Shown here piece by piece: positions 27,542 to 37,429 of a stretch of DNA of 64,000 bases. Position numbers and translations under genes: made by a program. Under the pieces are notes generated by a model. It was not told the DNA's origin, did no database searches, and saw nothing but the letters and a program-made list of their open reading frames with translations. The first letter of the stretch is position 1. The number at the start of each line of letters is the position of its first letter. This DNA is from Ketobacter sp. MCCC 1A13808 (GTDB lineage Bacteria; Pseudomonadota; Gammaproteobacteria; Pseudomonadales; Ketobacteraceae): assembly GCF_009746715.1 (NCBI RefSeq), contig NZ_VRKW01000005.1, positions 216,343 to 280,342 on the forward strand, read 5' to 3'.

Positions 27542-30314
27542 AAACTGCCTTTGGCTCATTGTGATTTCGCTATTGATAGGCGGAGCACCTATGTTTGCCA
27601 AACCGGCCAGTGCGTTTACGCCTACTGATGCGCAAATCGAACAGTTTTTAAAACTACCGAAATCCCAGCAGGAGCAAATTGCCAAGCAATTTGGTGTGGA
27701 TCTGGATCAGTTTAAGATGTCGGCGCTATCGGGGGGCGGATCCAATACTCAGAGGGAAAACCAAGAAACAGATCAGTATTATCAACAGCCAAGGGCGCCT
27801 TATCAAGATTACAAACCGACCACGCGGCAGCAAAATAACGGGGCACAGGGATACTCGTCACCTCCAAGTCGTCAATACCAATACAATCAGCGGCAGGGGC
27901 AGCGTGAGGATTATCAAATGCAAGATTATTCGGGGCAAAGATACCCCGATGAGAACAATGTGCACCAGGGTCGATCAGCCCCAGATTCCAGAAGTTCATA
28001 CCAGCAAGTCAACCCGTATTACAGATCGCAACAGGAATATCCGGATCGAACGGATAGTACGTTTTATCCATTAACTCCAGACTCACCCTATCAGCAGCGA
28101 AACCAGTTTGACTCGGACAATCCATCACTGGGACAGAAATTCTATTCCGGAATGCAGCATCAGTCCGGTGAACTGCGATCTTTTGGCTACGAACTATTCC
28201 AGAATAATTTTGAAGCATTTGTGCCCAACAGCAATGTTCCGGTTCCGCTGGATTACATAGTGGGCCCGGGGGACTCCTTTACGGTCCAGTTATATGGCAA
28301 GGAAAATTCCAGCTACGACTTCACCATAAACCGTGATGGTTTCGTGCAGTTCCCCGAAATCGGGCCTGTTTCCGTCGCCGGCCTCAGTTTTGGTCAGGTA
28401 CAGGATTACATTAATAAAACAGTATCAGAGCAAATGATCGGAGTGAAAAGCTCCGTGACTATGGGCGCATTGCGATCCATGCGCGTGTTCGTTTTGGGCG
28501 AAGCCAATCAACCGGGCTCCTATGTTGTAAGTTCCCTCTCCACAATGACCAATGCGCTATTTAGTAGCGGTGGCGTACGCAAAATCGGTTCCTTGCGAAA
28601 TATTCAGTTAAAACGCAAAGGGAAAGTGATAGCCACTCTGGATTTGTATGACCTATTGCTGCGGGGTGACACAGCGAACGACAGTCGCTTAGCCCCCGGA
28701 GACGTAATCTTCATTCCTCCTATCGGTAAAACCGTGAGCGTGGATGGCGAGGTTCGCAGACCCGCGATATATGAGGTAAAAAACGAAACATCGGCACAGC
28801 AGGCCGTTCAGTTAGCGGGGGGGCTTTTACCGACTGCCTATCCTAAAGAATCGAGAATCGACCGCATAAATGAAAAAGGTGAGCGAACGGTTGTCAATCT
28901 TGATTTATCTAGCAAGCAGGGTGCAGCTCTTCCCATTCGAAAAGGCGATGTGCTAACGGTTTTTTCAGTGCTCGATAGTAAACAAGATATAGTCGAGTTG
29001 CAGGGGCATGTAAAACGACCTGGAATTATGGCCTGGAAACAGGGTATGAGAGTAACGGATGTTCTTGGCGATATATATAACCTGAAACCAAATCCGGATT
29101 TGAGTGTTGCCATGATAGAACGTGAGGTTCAGCCTTCGCGAAAACTGGAAGTGCTCACATTTGATTTGGGCGCAGCGTTAATAAATCCGTTGTCAGAGTA
29201 TAATGTAAAAGTTAAGCCAAGAGATAAGATAACCGTATTTAACTACACCGATCCGAGAGCAATGATTATGTTGCCGATCATCGATAGCCTACGAACACAG
29301 GCGTCGCAAAGTGAGCGTGAGCAGGTAGTAAAAATCGGTGGATTTGCGCGGTTTCCTGGTGAGTATCCGCTAATAAGGAACATGACGCCGTTGGAGTTGA
29401 TCGCATTGGCCGGCGGTCTTACTCAGGATGCTTACAGTCTAGAGGTTGAAATAACTCGGTATACCCTTGATGAACATGAGAACCAGGAAATTAAATATCT
29501 TAACGTCGAGTTAGACGACACGGCGGGATACGTCTTGCAACGGCAAGATTACTTAAATGTTAAACGGTTACCCGATTGGTCGCCGGAAGAAACAATCACA
29601 TTGGAAGGTGAAATAACCTTTCCAGGCACCTATACCATTAAAAAAGGCGAAACACTTAGGGAGGTTTTACTGCGCGCAGGTGGCTTGACCGAACAAGCGT
29701 ACCCCAAAGGCGCTGTATTTACCCGTAGTGATTTGCAAGTGCTTGAAGCACAACGATTGGAAGAGCTGAAGAATAAGCTCAAAGGTGATATTGCCGCATC
29801 GAATATTGCGCAGCAAGAATCTATTGAACGAGTAGGCAGCGATGACGCAGAAAATCTTCTGGAGAGTTTGGGTGAAATTAAGCCGTTGGGTCGAATGGTT
29901 ATAAACTTACCAGAAATAGTTAACAAGCCAGAAGCTCAGGATATTCTGATAGCAGATGGCGATACCCTAAATGTTCCTGGCTTTAAGCAATCAGTCACGG
30001 TGGTGGGTGAAGTGCAGTATCCGACTTCGCACCTATTCAATAAAAAGTACAGCGTTGAAGAATACATCGATAGGTCAGGCGGACTGAACACCAAAGCAGA
30101 TGACGATCGAATTTATGTAGTCAAAGCGGACGGAAGCGTGTTGTTGCCAAAATCTTCTGGGTGGTTTGCGCGAAAATCGATTTCAGTCGAGCCGGGTGAT
30201 ACCGTGGTAGTGCCATTGGATGCGGACAGGATTAAGTCGTTGACATTGTGGACTAGTGTGTCACAGATATTCTATCAGATCGCGTTGGGTGCAGCTGCGG
30301 TCAATAGTTTTTAA
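27513..30314 (+). CDS. large SLBB polysaccharide export protein (OtnA/WbfF-like)
   Basis: About 933 residues. GTG 27513 is preferred: AAGGAG is six bases upstream and a signal peptide follows (CLWLIVISLLIGGAPMFA). A Gln/Tyr/Arg-rich low-complexity stretch covers about residues 75-225, then the poly-export domain (PLDYIVGPGDSFTVQLYG) and six SLBB repeats, each with a G-x3-P-G core, for example LGEANQPGSY, DGEVRRPAIY, QGHVKRPGI, GGFARFPGEY, EGEITFPGTY and VGEVQYPTSH. A last hydrophobic helix is near the end. It is far longer than Wza and resembles OtnA/WbfF of Vibrio O-antigen capsule loci. Predicted to form the periplasmic and outer-membrane export conduit. Confidence 0.88.
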   Translation: MASRSNTSSRNCLWLIVISLLIGGAPMFAKPASAFTPTDAQIEQFLKLPKSQQEQIAKQFGVDLDQFKMSALSGGGSNTQRENQETDQYYQQPRAPYQDYKPTTRQQNNGAQGYSSPPSRQYQYNQRQGQREDYQMQDYSGQRYPDENNVHQGRSAPDSRSSYQQVNPYYRSQQEYPDRTDSTFYPLTPDSPYQQRNQFDSDNPSLGQKFYSGMQHQSGELRSFGYELFQNNFEAFVPNSNVPVPLDYIVGPGDSFTVQLYGKENSSYDFTINRDGFVQFPEIGPVSVAGLSFGQVQDYINKTVSEQMIGVKSSVTMGALRSMRVFVLGEANQPGSYVVSSLSTMTNALFSSGGVRKIGSLRNIQLKRKGKVIATLDLYDLLLRGDTANDSRLAPGDVIFIPPIGKTVSVDGEVRRPAIYEVKNETSAQQAVQLAGGLLPTAYPKESRIDRINEKGERTVVNLDLSSKQGAALPIRKGDVLTVFSVLDSKQDIVELQGHVKRPGIMAWKQGMRVTDVLGDIYNLKPNPDLSVAMIEREVQPSRKLEVLTFDLGAALINPLSEYNVKVKPRDKITVFNYTDPRAMIMLPIIDSLRTQASQSEREQVVKIGGFARFPGEYPLIRNMTPLELIALAGGLTQDAYSLEVEITRYTLDEHENQEIKYLNVELDDTAGYVLQRQDYLNVKRLPDWSPEETITLEGEITFPGTYTIKKGETLREVLLRAGGLTEQAYPKGAVFTRSDLQVLEAQRLEELKNKLKGDIAASNIAQQESIERVGSDDAENLLESLGEIKPLGRMVINLPEIVNKPEAQDILIADGDTLNVPGFKQSVTVVGEVQYPTSHLFNKKYSVEEYIDRSGGLNTKADDDRIYVVKADGSVLLPKSSGWFARKSISVEPGDTVVVPLDADRIKSLTLWTSVSQIFYQIALGAAAVNSF

Positions 30315-30430
30315 TCTTGATTATGATACAAAAAACATATCGACCTTGGGCTATGTGAAATAGGAAGCGATTTCATGAACTTAAATGAACGATTATTTCC
30401 TTCTTGCCACTATTGATAAAGAACTAATGT

Positions 30431-31255
30431 ATGCGAGATTCAAGGGGTATTGAGAAAAAGATTAAAACATCGTGTTGCGTTCTAATACCATTTTATAACG
30501 CGGGTCATACGCTTGTAGAGTCCTTGGACTCGATTGATTATGGTTGCTTTATTCCAGATGTCCTAGTTGTAGATGATGGAAGTGAAGTTAAGGCGGTCGA
30601 TGTTTTGAGCACCTATGCCGGATCTCTGAATGTCTTTATAATAAGATTGAGTGAAAATAGAGGGATTGAGTATGCGCTAAATGCAGGCTTGGAATACTGC
30701 GATGGGAAATACGATTACATTGCTCGTTTAGATTGTGGAGATAAATGCAAAAATAATAGGATACAAACGCAAGTCGACTATCTCGAGAGAAACCCAGAAA
30801 TATACTTACTAGGTTCATGGGCCGAGTGTGTGGATTTGCATGGGGGCGTTGTAAGAATTTTACGGCCGGCGAATAGCTATAAACAGATTCAAAAAGGAAT
30901 GTATGTTAATAATATGTTTGTCCATTCCTCCGTAATGTTTAGATCTTGTTTAATAAAGGAAGTTGGGTTTTATCCTGTTGAATTTGAGGCATCGGAAGAT
31001 TTTGCTTATTTTTTTAAAATAGTCAAAAGATTTAAATCTGAAAATTTACCATCAGTCCTATTGGAGTATAGAGTCGATCCAAACTCCATCTCATCTATGA
31101 AGTGGAAGGCCCAGCTAATTAGTAGATTGAAAATATTGAAATCAAATTTTTATTTTGGGGCTTACCCTATATGGGGTTTGCTGCGCTCTTTTCTGTTGTT
31201 AATTTTCCCTCGGATGACCCTGTTTGCATTTGTTCGAACATTTAAAAGTCACTAA
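30431..31255 (+). CDS. GT2 glycosyltransferase with atypical DXD motif
   Basis: 274 residues of the GT-A fold: CCVLIPFYNAGHTLVESLDS, VLVVDDGSEVKAVDVL, YIARLDCGDKCKNNRIQTQV and LLGSWAECVD. In the related enzyme at 38640 the metal-binding segment reads ARMDSDDISLPHR; here it reads ARLDCGDKCKNNR, so the second Asp of DXD is Gly. Activity may be altered or lost. It is the first glycosyltransferase of the locus, clearly AT-rich, and is followed by a 770-bp stretch with no gene. The sugar cannot be predicted. Confidence 0.8.
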   Translation: MRDSRGIEKKIKTSCCVLIPFYNAGHTLVESLDSIDYGCFIPDVLVVDDGSEVKAVDVLSTYAGSLNVFIIRLSENRGIEYALNAGLEYCDGKYDYIARLDCGDKCKNNRIQTQVDYLERNPEIYLLGSWAECVDLHGGVVRILRPANSYKQIQKGMYVNNMFVHSSVMFRSCLIKEVGFYPVEFEASEDFAYFFKIVKRFKSENLPSVLLEYRVDPNSISSMKWKAQLISRLKILKSNFYFGAYPIWGLLRSFLLLIFPRMTLFAFVRTFKSH

Positions 31256-32027
31256 ATATTATTGGGAACAGTTCTTATTTATAGCCATTGGCGGCTACAA
31301 GTTTCATCCTAATTCTAGGGCTAGGGCTAGGGCTAGTTTGTCGGAGAATAAAAATTCTATTAGGCTACTCATGGCCTCCCTGAGGCAATCCAATCTAAAC
31401 TTTTCTTTCCCATACATGTGTGTAAAAAGGTAGTATTTTTGCTCTTGATTCAAGTTTTGGCTGAATCGTGATTGGTCAGTAATTTTAGTAGTGAGCGTAT
31501 TTCTCGCTCAGAAAAGGTCAATGTAACTTCGGCGATCTTAGCTCGAATTTTACTGTATGAAAACTTTGTTGATAATTGAACTGGTTAAAACGTTGATATA
31601 GGTCTTTTTCACGCCAAACTAAAAAAGTTTCCGGATCTCTATTTAGTGCAGCCTTGGTATCGGAACTACATTTTCTTAACACGAGTAGCACTAAAATAGA
31701 AACGAAGCTGGCTTCACGCCATGCCACTTTATTCGTATAGATTTAACAGATCATAGAACGTTGAGTCAAATTCCTGTTTAAAATGCCGCAAGAAATTCGA
31801 AACAATTTTTATGGGGGTTTTCCGATATCGAAACGTCAAATACTTTGGTCGACTTAAACCAAATATTGGAGAGTGAAAGCCTTCCAGGTAGTGATGCTAG
31901 TTTGATTGTGGTGAAGTGATTTACTTTGTACTTGTGAAAAAATTATTGTTCTATTTTACTAGTGCTAAACTAAATCGAACGATTAGTTCGGATGTGTTAA
32001 ACGATTTTTAAAATTAATAAGGGCGAT
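31256..32027 (+). other. 770-bp AT-rich gap without a credible gene
   Basis: No open frame here matches a known family; the two short frames present (31224-31433 plus, 31518-31727 minus) have no recognisable domain. It holds a short CTAGGG repeat at 31315-31336, a hairpin TGAGCG/CGCTCA at 31492-31510 and a 5-bp inverted repeat CGAAC-GATTA-GTTCG at 31976-31990 ahead of wzz. It probably marks decay or replacement of a former locus gene, and may hold a promoter for wzz. Confidence 0.5.
31315..31336. repeat. short CTAGGG tandem repeat
   Basis: Three complete CTAGGG units followed by CTAG, inside the gene-free gap after the first glycosyltransferase. Low copy number and no coding role. Confidence 0.9.
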
Positions 32028-32972
32028 ATGATCGATACTAAATATCATAACGAAGAAATAGATTTAGCAAAGCTTGTAAGGAGCATTGTGGCCGAGTGGA
32101 AAACCATACTGTTTTTCTTTACGGTATCGGTGATCGCTTCGGTGATATACGCAATCAAAAGCCCTGATATTTACACTTCTACTGCTATGGTCATTGCAGC
32201 CCCGACACCTACTGCTACACAGAATTTAGAAATTCCAGGCAAATTGGGTAGTGTAGCATCTCTCATAGGACTAAATGGCGATAAATCTAACGACAATCTA
32301 ATGTTAGCTCTTGCCATGTTAAAGAGTTGGGAATTTGTAGAGTTTTTTATAAGCAAGAGAGGTATAGGTCCGCAAATATATGCTTCCACAAGTTGGGATA
32401 AAGACACTGATACTCTGGTGTATGATGCATCGAGTTATGATGCTAAAGAGAAAAAATGGATTCATAGCAGTCGAAGTATCAGCCCCACTAATCCTGCGCC
32501 TTCTAGCTGGTATATTTATAAAATTTTTGAAGATTCATTGGGAATCTCAACTGACACCAAAAGCGGCATAATTCGAATATCCATAAGCCACTATTCACCA
32601 AAGCTAGCCCAAAAGTGGGTCGATTGGATCATTCAAGATATTAACCAGCATCTTAAAAAGGAAGAGATTGAGGACACGAAGAGGAGAATTGATTTCTTAA
32701 AAAATGAGATAGAAAAGAATAAAATCACACAAATAGATAGAATGTTTAATAGTCTTATAGAAGAGCAAACAAAGATTTTGATGCTCGCCGAGGCAACCGA
32801 TGAATTTGTATTAAAGACAGTGAGTAAGTCCAAGGTGCCGGTCGAGAAATCGGGGCCAGACCGAATTCTTATTATCACAATTGGAATCATCTGTGGTTTA
32901 GCTTTATCTTTTGTTTTTATATATATGAAAAATTTTATTTTTAGATCTGAAAATAGCGATAACGGATTATGA
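32028..32972 (+). CDS. wzz: Wzz-family polysaccharide chain-length regulator
   Basis: 314 residues with the Wzz layout: short cytoplasmic start (EEIDLAKLVRSIVAEW), first helix (TILFFFTVSVIASVIYAI), a long periplasmic part with coiled-coil helix (about 200-265), a proline-bearing motif (KVPVEKSGPDRI) and the second helix (ILIITIGIICGLALSFVFIY). No C-terminal tyrosine kinase domain is present. It controls modal length of Wzy-made chains. The next gene overlaps by four bases (ATGA). AAGGG precedes the ATG. Confidence 0.88.
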   Translation: MIDTKYHNEEIDLAKLVRSIVAEWKTILFFFTVSVIASVIYAIKSPDIYTSTAMVIAAPTPTATQNLEIPGKLGSVASLIGLNGDKSNDNLMLALAMLKSWEFVEFFISKRGIGPQIYASTSWDKDTDTLVYDASSYDAKEKKWIHSSRSISPTNPAPSSWYIYKIFEDSLGISTDTKSGIIRISISHYSPKLAQKWVDWIIQDINQHLKKEEIEDTKRRIDFLKNEIEKNKITQIDRMFNSLIEEQTKILMLAEATDEFVLKTVSKSKVPVEKSGPDRILIITIGIICGLALSFVFIYMKNFIFRSENSDNGL

Positions 32973-33850
32973 TAAAACCAAATACTATCAAAAAATACAT
33001 AAAGCCAATTGTTGAGCTTAGCCCAATGGCGGCAACTAGTTATCGGTATTTTAGGGATTTAAGTCTTTTAGCAAAAGATTCTAGAATTACACCCTTTGGG
33101 TTTAAGTTCACTGGCAACGAAATGATGATAAACGGTCAGTTTGAGCCAGATGAAACCGCTCTTATAAGATCGCTGTTTTCTGAAGCAAGATTGTTCATAA
33201 ATATTGGGGCGAACATAGGATATTACTGTTGTATGGCTCGAAAATTCAATGTCCCTGTCGTCGCATTCGAACCCATATATATGAATGTACAGCTCTTGTT
33301 AAAAAATATAAAAGACAACAATTATGAAGATGAATTTGTATTGTTTCCGATAGCTCTAAGCGATAAAAGAGGAATAGTCGAAATTTATGGGGCTGGTACA
33401 GGAGCCTCAATTGTACAAGGGTGGGCAGGTAATTCAAAAGCATCTCCCCAGCTCGCTCCAAGTTCTACTATTGACGCTATCCTTACAAATAAGTTTGAGT
33501 TAGATAATGCGCTGATATTAATAGACGTAGAGGGTGCAGAATATTTTGTTCTGAAGGGAGCTGAAGAATTGCTAAACTCGAGAAGCAGGCCAATTTGGAT
33601 AATAGAGATAGCTATTGATGAACATCAGCCAGGAGGCGCTTCTATAAATAAATATCTTATGAAAACATTTGAGATATTGTGGTCTTCAGGGTACGAAAGT
33701 TGGACCGTTTGTAGTGAACCGAAAAAAGTAACAAGAGCCATGATTGAAAATATCATAAATTCTGGCGTCAATAATCTTTCTACTCATAATTTTCTTTTTA
33801 AGTCGGCTGAAAATCAATGTGTAATTAATGACATAAAACAATCTATTTGA
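32969..33850 (+). CDS. FkbM-family methyltransferase
   Basis: 293 residues. SAM-binding motif I is FINIGANIGYYCCMARKF, motif II VVAFEPIYMNVQLLLKNI, and the family mark IDVEGAEYFVLKGAEELL follows, then IIEIAIDEHQPGG. FkbM proteins in such loci O-methylate sugars. It is coupled to wzz upstream (4-base overlap) and to wzx downstream (stop and start share one base), so it belongs to the same transcript. Confidence 0.85.
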   Translation: MIKPNTIKKYIKPIVELSPMAATSYRYFRDLSLLAKDSRITPFGFKFTGNEMMINGQFEPDETALIRSLFSEARLFINIGANIGYYCCMARKFNVPVVAFEPIYMNVQLLLKNIKDNNYEDEFVLFPIALSDKRGIVEIYGAGTGASIVQGWAGNSKASPQLAPSSTIDAILTNKFELDNALILIDVEGAEYFVLKGAEELLNSRSRPIWIIEIAIDEHQPGGASINKYLMKTFEILWSSGYESWTVCSEPKKVTRAMIENIINSGVNNLSTHNFLFKSAENQCVINDIKQSI

Positions 33851-35145
33851 TGAGATTGTCCCTAAAGAAAAGTACTGTGTTGCAAACGATTTATACTAAG
33901 TCCGTTATATCATTTTGTTTAAAATTGATGTCGGCTGCAATTCTATATATTGTCACAGTGATTGTTACCAGAAAGCTAGGAAAAAGCGAAAGTGGTATTT
34001 ACTTCATCGGATATTCTTTAACAATTATTTCATGTGAGATAAGCCGGCTTGGATTGGATAATGTGCTACTTAAGCGTGTAGGTATTCATTCAGGAAATCA
34101 GTTGTGGGGAGGAGCTAATAGTTTATTAAAGACCACGATGAGGATGGTTGTTTTTCCGTCGTGTATAGTTGGTGGGTTAATTTGGCTGTTTTCATTTGAA
34201 ATAGCTGCAAATATATTTTCTGAGCCCGAGTTGTCTAGTACTTTAAGCTATTTCAGTCTTAGCATTCCTTTCTTAGCCGCATTAACTCTGCTTTGTATTG
34301 CTTTTCAAGGAGCGAGCCATACGTTTTCTTCAATAATACTTTCGTCAATCATGCCTCCAGGAATTTTGGGTATAGCGCTTTTAGTACTTCCCATTAAAAC
34401 TTCTGAGCAAACTACTATTGTTTACTCTTTCTCCATTATATTCACATTTGTCGTGTCGTACTTAGGCTGGATAAAAGCTGTCCCCCGCGGGCTAGAGTCG
34501 AAAAGCATCTCTGTTAAAACACTATTGAATGAATCTTTCCCCCTTCTTTGGGTTGCAGTTATGTCCCAGGGGTTAAGTATTGGCACAATAATTATTTTGG
34601 GAATTATAGAAGGAGCCGATGAGGTTTCTCAGTTTGTTACTGCACAAAGAGTTTCTCTAATTATCAGTTTCACTTTAGTCGCAGTTAATGTTGCCTACGC
34701 TCCTAGATACGCTCAGTTGTACTCTGAGAGCAATTTGAGTGGTATCAAATCGCTTTCGTATAGTAGTACTAAATTTATGCTCTTGTTATCGATCCCTATT
34801 TTTCTGGTCCTCTCGGTCTTCCCGAAATATGTTATGAGTGTTTTTGGGCCAGAGTTTGCTCATTCTAGTCATGTCTTAGTTATATTATGCTTTGCTCAAA
34901 TGGTTAACGTTATGACCGGGTCTGTAGGAATTCTGCTGGCAATGACTAATCATCAGATCGTGTTAAGGAATGCAGTAAGTGTGACTGGAATATTTTCGTT
35001 GCTATTAGTTTGTATCTTAAGTTATGCGTTCGGTCTGACAGGCGCAGCGATAGCCTCCAGCCTAGGATTAGCGGCGCAAAATTTATTTTTGGTAATTATA
35101 GTCAAAAGAAATCTAGGAATTAATACTATAACCTTTTGGAAATAA
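33850..35145 (+). CDS. wzx: Wzx-type polysaccharide flippase
   Basis: About 431 residues and 12 or so hydrophobic helices, with the MATE/MOP-like N-terminal pattern (ILYIVTVIVTRKLGKSESGI). It moves undecaprenyl-linked repeat units across the inner membrane. ATG 33850 overlaps the stop of the methyltransferase by one base (TGATG); the TTG three bases earlier is less likely. With wzy, wzz and wcaJ it defines a Wzx/Wzy-type pathway. Confidence 0.88.
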   Translation: MRLSLKKSTVLQTIYTKSVISFCLKLMSAAILYIVTVIVTRKLGKSESGIYFIGYSLTIISCEISRLGLDNVLLKRVGIHSGNQLWGGANSLLKTTMRMVVFPSCIVGGLIWLFSFEIAANIFSEPELSSTLSYFSLSIPFLAALTLLCIAFQGASHTFSSIILSSIMPPGILGIALLVLPIKTSEQTTIVYSFSIIFTFVVSYLGWIKAVPRGLESKSISVKTLLNESFPLLWVAVMSQGLSIGTIIILGIIEGADEVSQFVTAQRVSLIISFTLVAVNVAYAPRYAQLYSESNLSGIKSLSYSSTKFMLLLSIPIFLVLSVFPKYVMSVFGPEFAHSSHVLVILCFAQMVNVMTGSVGILLAMTNHQIVLRNAVSVTGIFSLLLVCILSYAFGLTGAAIASSLGLAAQNLFLVIIVKRNLGINTITFWK

Positions 35146-35170
35146 TCCATAGAATTTTATAGAAGACATT

Positions 35171-35992
35171 ATGAAAATCATTGCGAACTCTCTACCGAAA
35201 TCTGGGACCCATTTGCTCGTAAATATTTTAGAGCTGCTTGATTTTAAGGATAGCAAAATACATTTTAGCGCCAGCATGGTCCGTAGAAATTCTAGATTTT
35301 TCGTTAAAAATATTCTTATATCTAGACGATTAGATGATGCTGGAATTCGCTTGGATATAGATAACCCAAGTTTGAAAATAAATAAAGACTGGTTTAATCG
35401 TTTGTTAGATAGCGTGAATTATAATAGTTTTTCGGAAGGGCATTTACCTTGGTCAGCAGAGCTGGTAAGTGCGCTGCATAAAAAAGGGTTTAAAATTATA
35501 CATATAACAAGAGACCCTAGGGATGTCGCTCTTTCGCATATGAATCATGTGGGAAAATTCAAAAACTATCCCTTAAATAAGAAATTTAGGACTTTGAATC
35601 AGACGCAAAAATTATGTCAAATCCTATACGGGGTGAAAAATGGGGAAACTTACATAATTTCACCGTTAAAAAACAGAATTGAAGAATCGCTAGGATGGAT
35701 TAATCAGGAGAATATTTGTAGTGTTAAGTTTGAAGATATTATTGGCGAGCAAGGTGGCGGATCAATTGAAAACCAGAGGGCCTCGCTTCGAAAGATAACT
35801 GATTACCTTGCTATTGATATTTCAAATAGAAAGTTGAATGAAATCGCAGCTAATATTTATTCGCCAAATGCTGAAACATTTCATAAAGGAAAAATAGGCT
35901 TGTGGCAGTCCGTGTTTACTGATGCGGAAAAAGAGTTGTTGTTAGAATCTGTTGGCTCTTTTCTAGAGAGGGGGGCAGAATTTGATCGATGA
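35171..35992 (+). CDS. PAPS-dependent sulfotransferase
   Basis: 273 residues. The 5'-phosphosulfate loop is [19 protein letters not shown] at the N-terminus, and the 3'-phosphate motif is [18 protein letters not shown] near residue 115; together they mark a sulfotransferase domain. Placed between wzx and an acyltransferase, it most likely sulfates a sugar of the repeat unit or a lipid-linked intermediate. The donor PAPS would be made by the APS kinase encoded at 41329. It overlaps the next gene by 11 bases. Confidence 0.85.
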   Translation: MKIIANSLPKSGTHLLVNILELLDFKDSKIHFSASMVRRNSRFFVKNILISRRLDDAGIRLDIDNPSLKINKDWFNRLLDSVNYNSFSEGHLPWSAELVSALHKKGFKIIHITRDPRDVALSHMNHVGKFKNYPLNKKFRTLNQTQKLCQILYGVKNGETYIISPLKNRIEESLGWINQENICSVKFEDIIGEQGGGSIENQRASLRKITDYLAIDISNRKLNEIAANIYSPNAETFHKGKIGLWQSVFTDAEKELLLESVGSFLERGAEFDR

Positions 35993-36545
35993 TCTCGTGG
36001 CTAAAGTTAGCAAAATTAGATTTAGGCATACTAAACTCATATTCAAGGGCATATACATGGCATTTTATTTCTTGTCGTTTCGTGCCCTTTTTAAAAAGCT
36101 TACCGTTACATCTTATATTTCACCTTTTGCAAAAATATATCACAAAAGGAATGTTTCTGTAGGAAATCGCTTCGATATAAAGTCTGGCAGCTCAATTTCA
36201 GGAAAGTGTTTCAAATGTGAAGATATGGTGAGCATAGGGCATGGATGTCACTTGTTTGGTGATATTTCTATTGGGAGCCACGTACGCTTAGCACCTAATA
36301 CTTGCCTAATTAGTGACTACTACGGTATAAAAAAAGGCCTGATCATTTTTTCCCAACCCGGTGTGAGTAAAGGGAGGATTGTCATAGGAAGCGATGTATG
36401 GATTGGCGCAAATTGCGTCGTTTTAAGCGGTGTTGAAATTGGAAATGGAGCAGTGATTGGAGCTGGTTCTGTTGTAACAAAAGATATTCCTTGCTATGCA
36501 ATTGCGGTCGGCAATCCTGCGGCTCCCATAAAGTACAGAGAATAA
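35982..36545 (+). CDS. left-handed beta-helix (hexapeptide) O-acyltransferase
   Basis: 187 residues. Imperfect hexapeptide turns run from about residue 45 ([20 protein letters not shown]) to the end, with the catalytic-type loop [19 protein letters not shown] and the closing [20 protein letters not shown]. Such enzymes usually O- or N-acetylate sugars in O-antigen or capsule loci. TTG 35982 is chosen because AGGGGGG is six bases upstream; it overlaps the sulfotransferase gene. Confidence 0.85.
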   Translation: MIDDLVAKVSKIRFRHTKLIFKGIYMAFYFLSFRALFKKLTVTSYISPFAKIYHKRNVSVGNRFDIKSGSSISGKCFKCEDMVSIGHGCHLFGDISIGSHVRLAPNTCLISDYYGIKKGLIIFSQPGVSKGRIVIGSDVWIGANCVVLSGVEIGNGAVIGAGSVVTKDIPCYAIAVGNPAAPIKYRE

Positions 36546-36547
36546 AA

Positions 36548-37426
36548 ATGATAATTTTACAATTGAACGGTGGGTTGGGTAATCAATTGTTTCAATACGC
36601 AGCTGCTTTAGCTGCATCTAAGAAATATCATAGGCCAATACTCATAGAAACATCCATGTTGCAAACGGATAGCTTGCGAAATCTTGAAATTGATAAATTA
36701 AGTATCCCTGGATTGGCAGCTTACAAGCATGATAACTCGCTTTTTGAATGCATCTTAAAGTTTAAAGTGCTGAAGAAAGTGATGTTTTATTTTTCAAGAA
36801 TATTCCATCTTAAATTTGTTTATGTGGAGCATTCATTTAATTACGATCCGAATTTTTTTAGAGCCATAAAAGAGACTAAAACCATATTTCTTTTCGGCTA
36901 CTTTCAAAGTTATCGCTATTTCACTAGGATCAGGCGAGAACTTAGGGCTTCGTTTTTGCCTAATAAAATTTCTGACATTTCGAAGCCTCTGCAAAAAGAG
37001 ATACAGGAGAGCATGTCAGTTTCATTGCATGTTCGACGTGGCGACTACGTTTCGTCGAAAGAAACTAATGATTTTCATGGTGTCTGCTCTTTAGAATATT
37101 ACGATGCAGCAATTAGTTATATTCAGAATAATGTCTTAAACCCAACTATCTATGTGTTTTCGGATGATTTGGATTGGGTCCAAAATAATATGCAGATACC
37201 ATGCTCGCACGTTTTTGTCGATCATGCTTTTTCAAATAATCATTTTGATGATTTTTCACTAATGATGGCTTGCAAACATAACATAATTGCTAACAGTAGC
37301 TTTAGTTGGTGGGCCGCTTGGTTGAACGATTACCCTGAAAAAATTGTGATTTGCCCGGATAAGTGGTTTGCTTCCAAAAAAATAGTAACAACTGATCTTA
37401 TTCCTGAAAAATGGGTTAGTATTTGA
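36548..37426 (+). CDS. GT11 alpha-1,2-fucosyltransferase-type glycosyltransferase
   Basis: 292 residues from ATG 36548. Recognised by the N-terminal ILQLNGGLGNQLFQYAAALA, the donor-binding SLHVRRGDYVSS near residue 160 and the C-terminal NSSFSWWAAWLND. GT11 enzymes move L-fucose from GDP-fucose to galactose or a similar acceptor. No GDP-fucose genes (gmd, fcl) are in the window, so donor supply must be elsewhere. It begins three bases after the acyltransferase stop. Confidence 0.87.
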   Translation: MIILQLNGGLGNQLFQYAAALAASKKYHRPILIETSMLQTDSLRNLEIDKLSIPGLAAYKHDNSLFECILKFKVLKKVMFYFSRIFHLKFVYVEHSFNYDPNFFRAIKETKTIFLFGYFQSYRYFTRIRRELRASFLPNKISDISKPLQKEIQESMSVSLHVRRGDYVSSKETNDFHGVCSLEYYDAAISYIQNNVLNPTIYVFSDDLDWVQNNMQIPCSHVFVDHAFSNNHFDDFSLMMACKHNIIANSSFSWWAAWLNDYPEKIVICPDKWFASKKIVTTDLIPEKWVSI

Positions 37427-37429
37427 CGT

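Noticed and set aside
31518..31727. 69-residue minus-strand frame in the locus gap
   Set aside because: No domain, no ribosome site and no recognisable similarity; kept as part of the gap.
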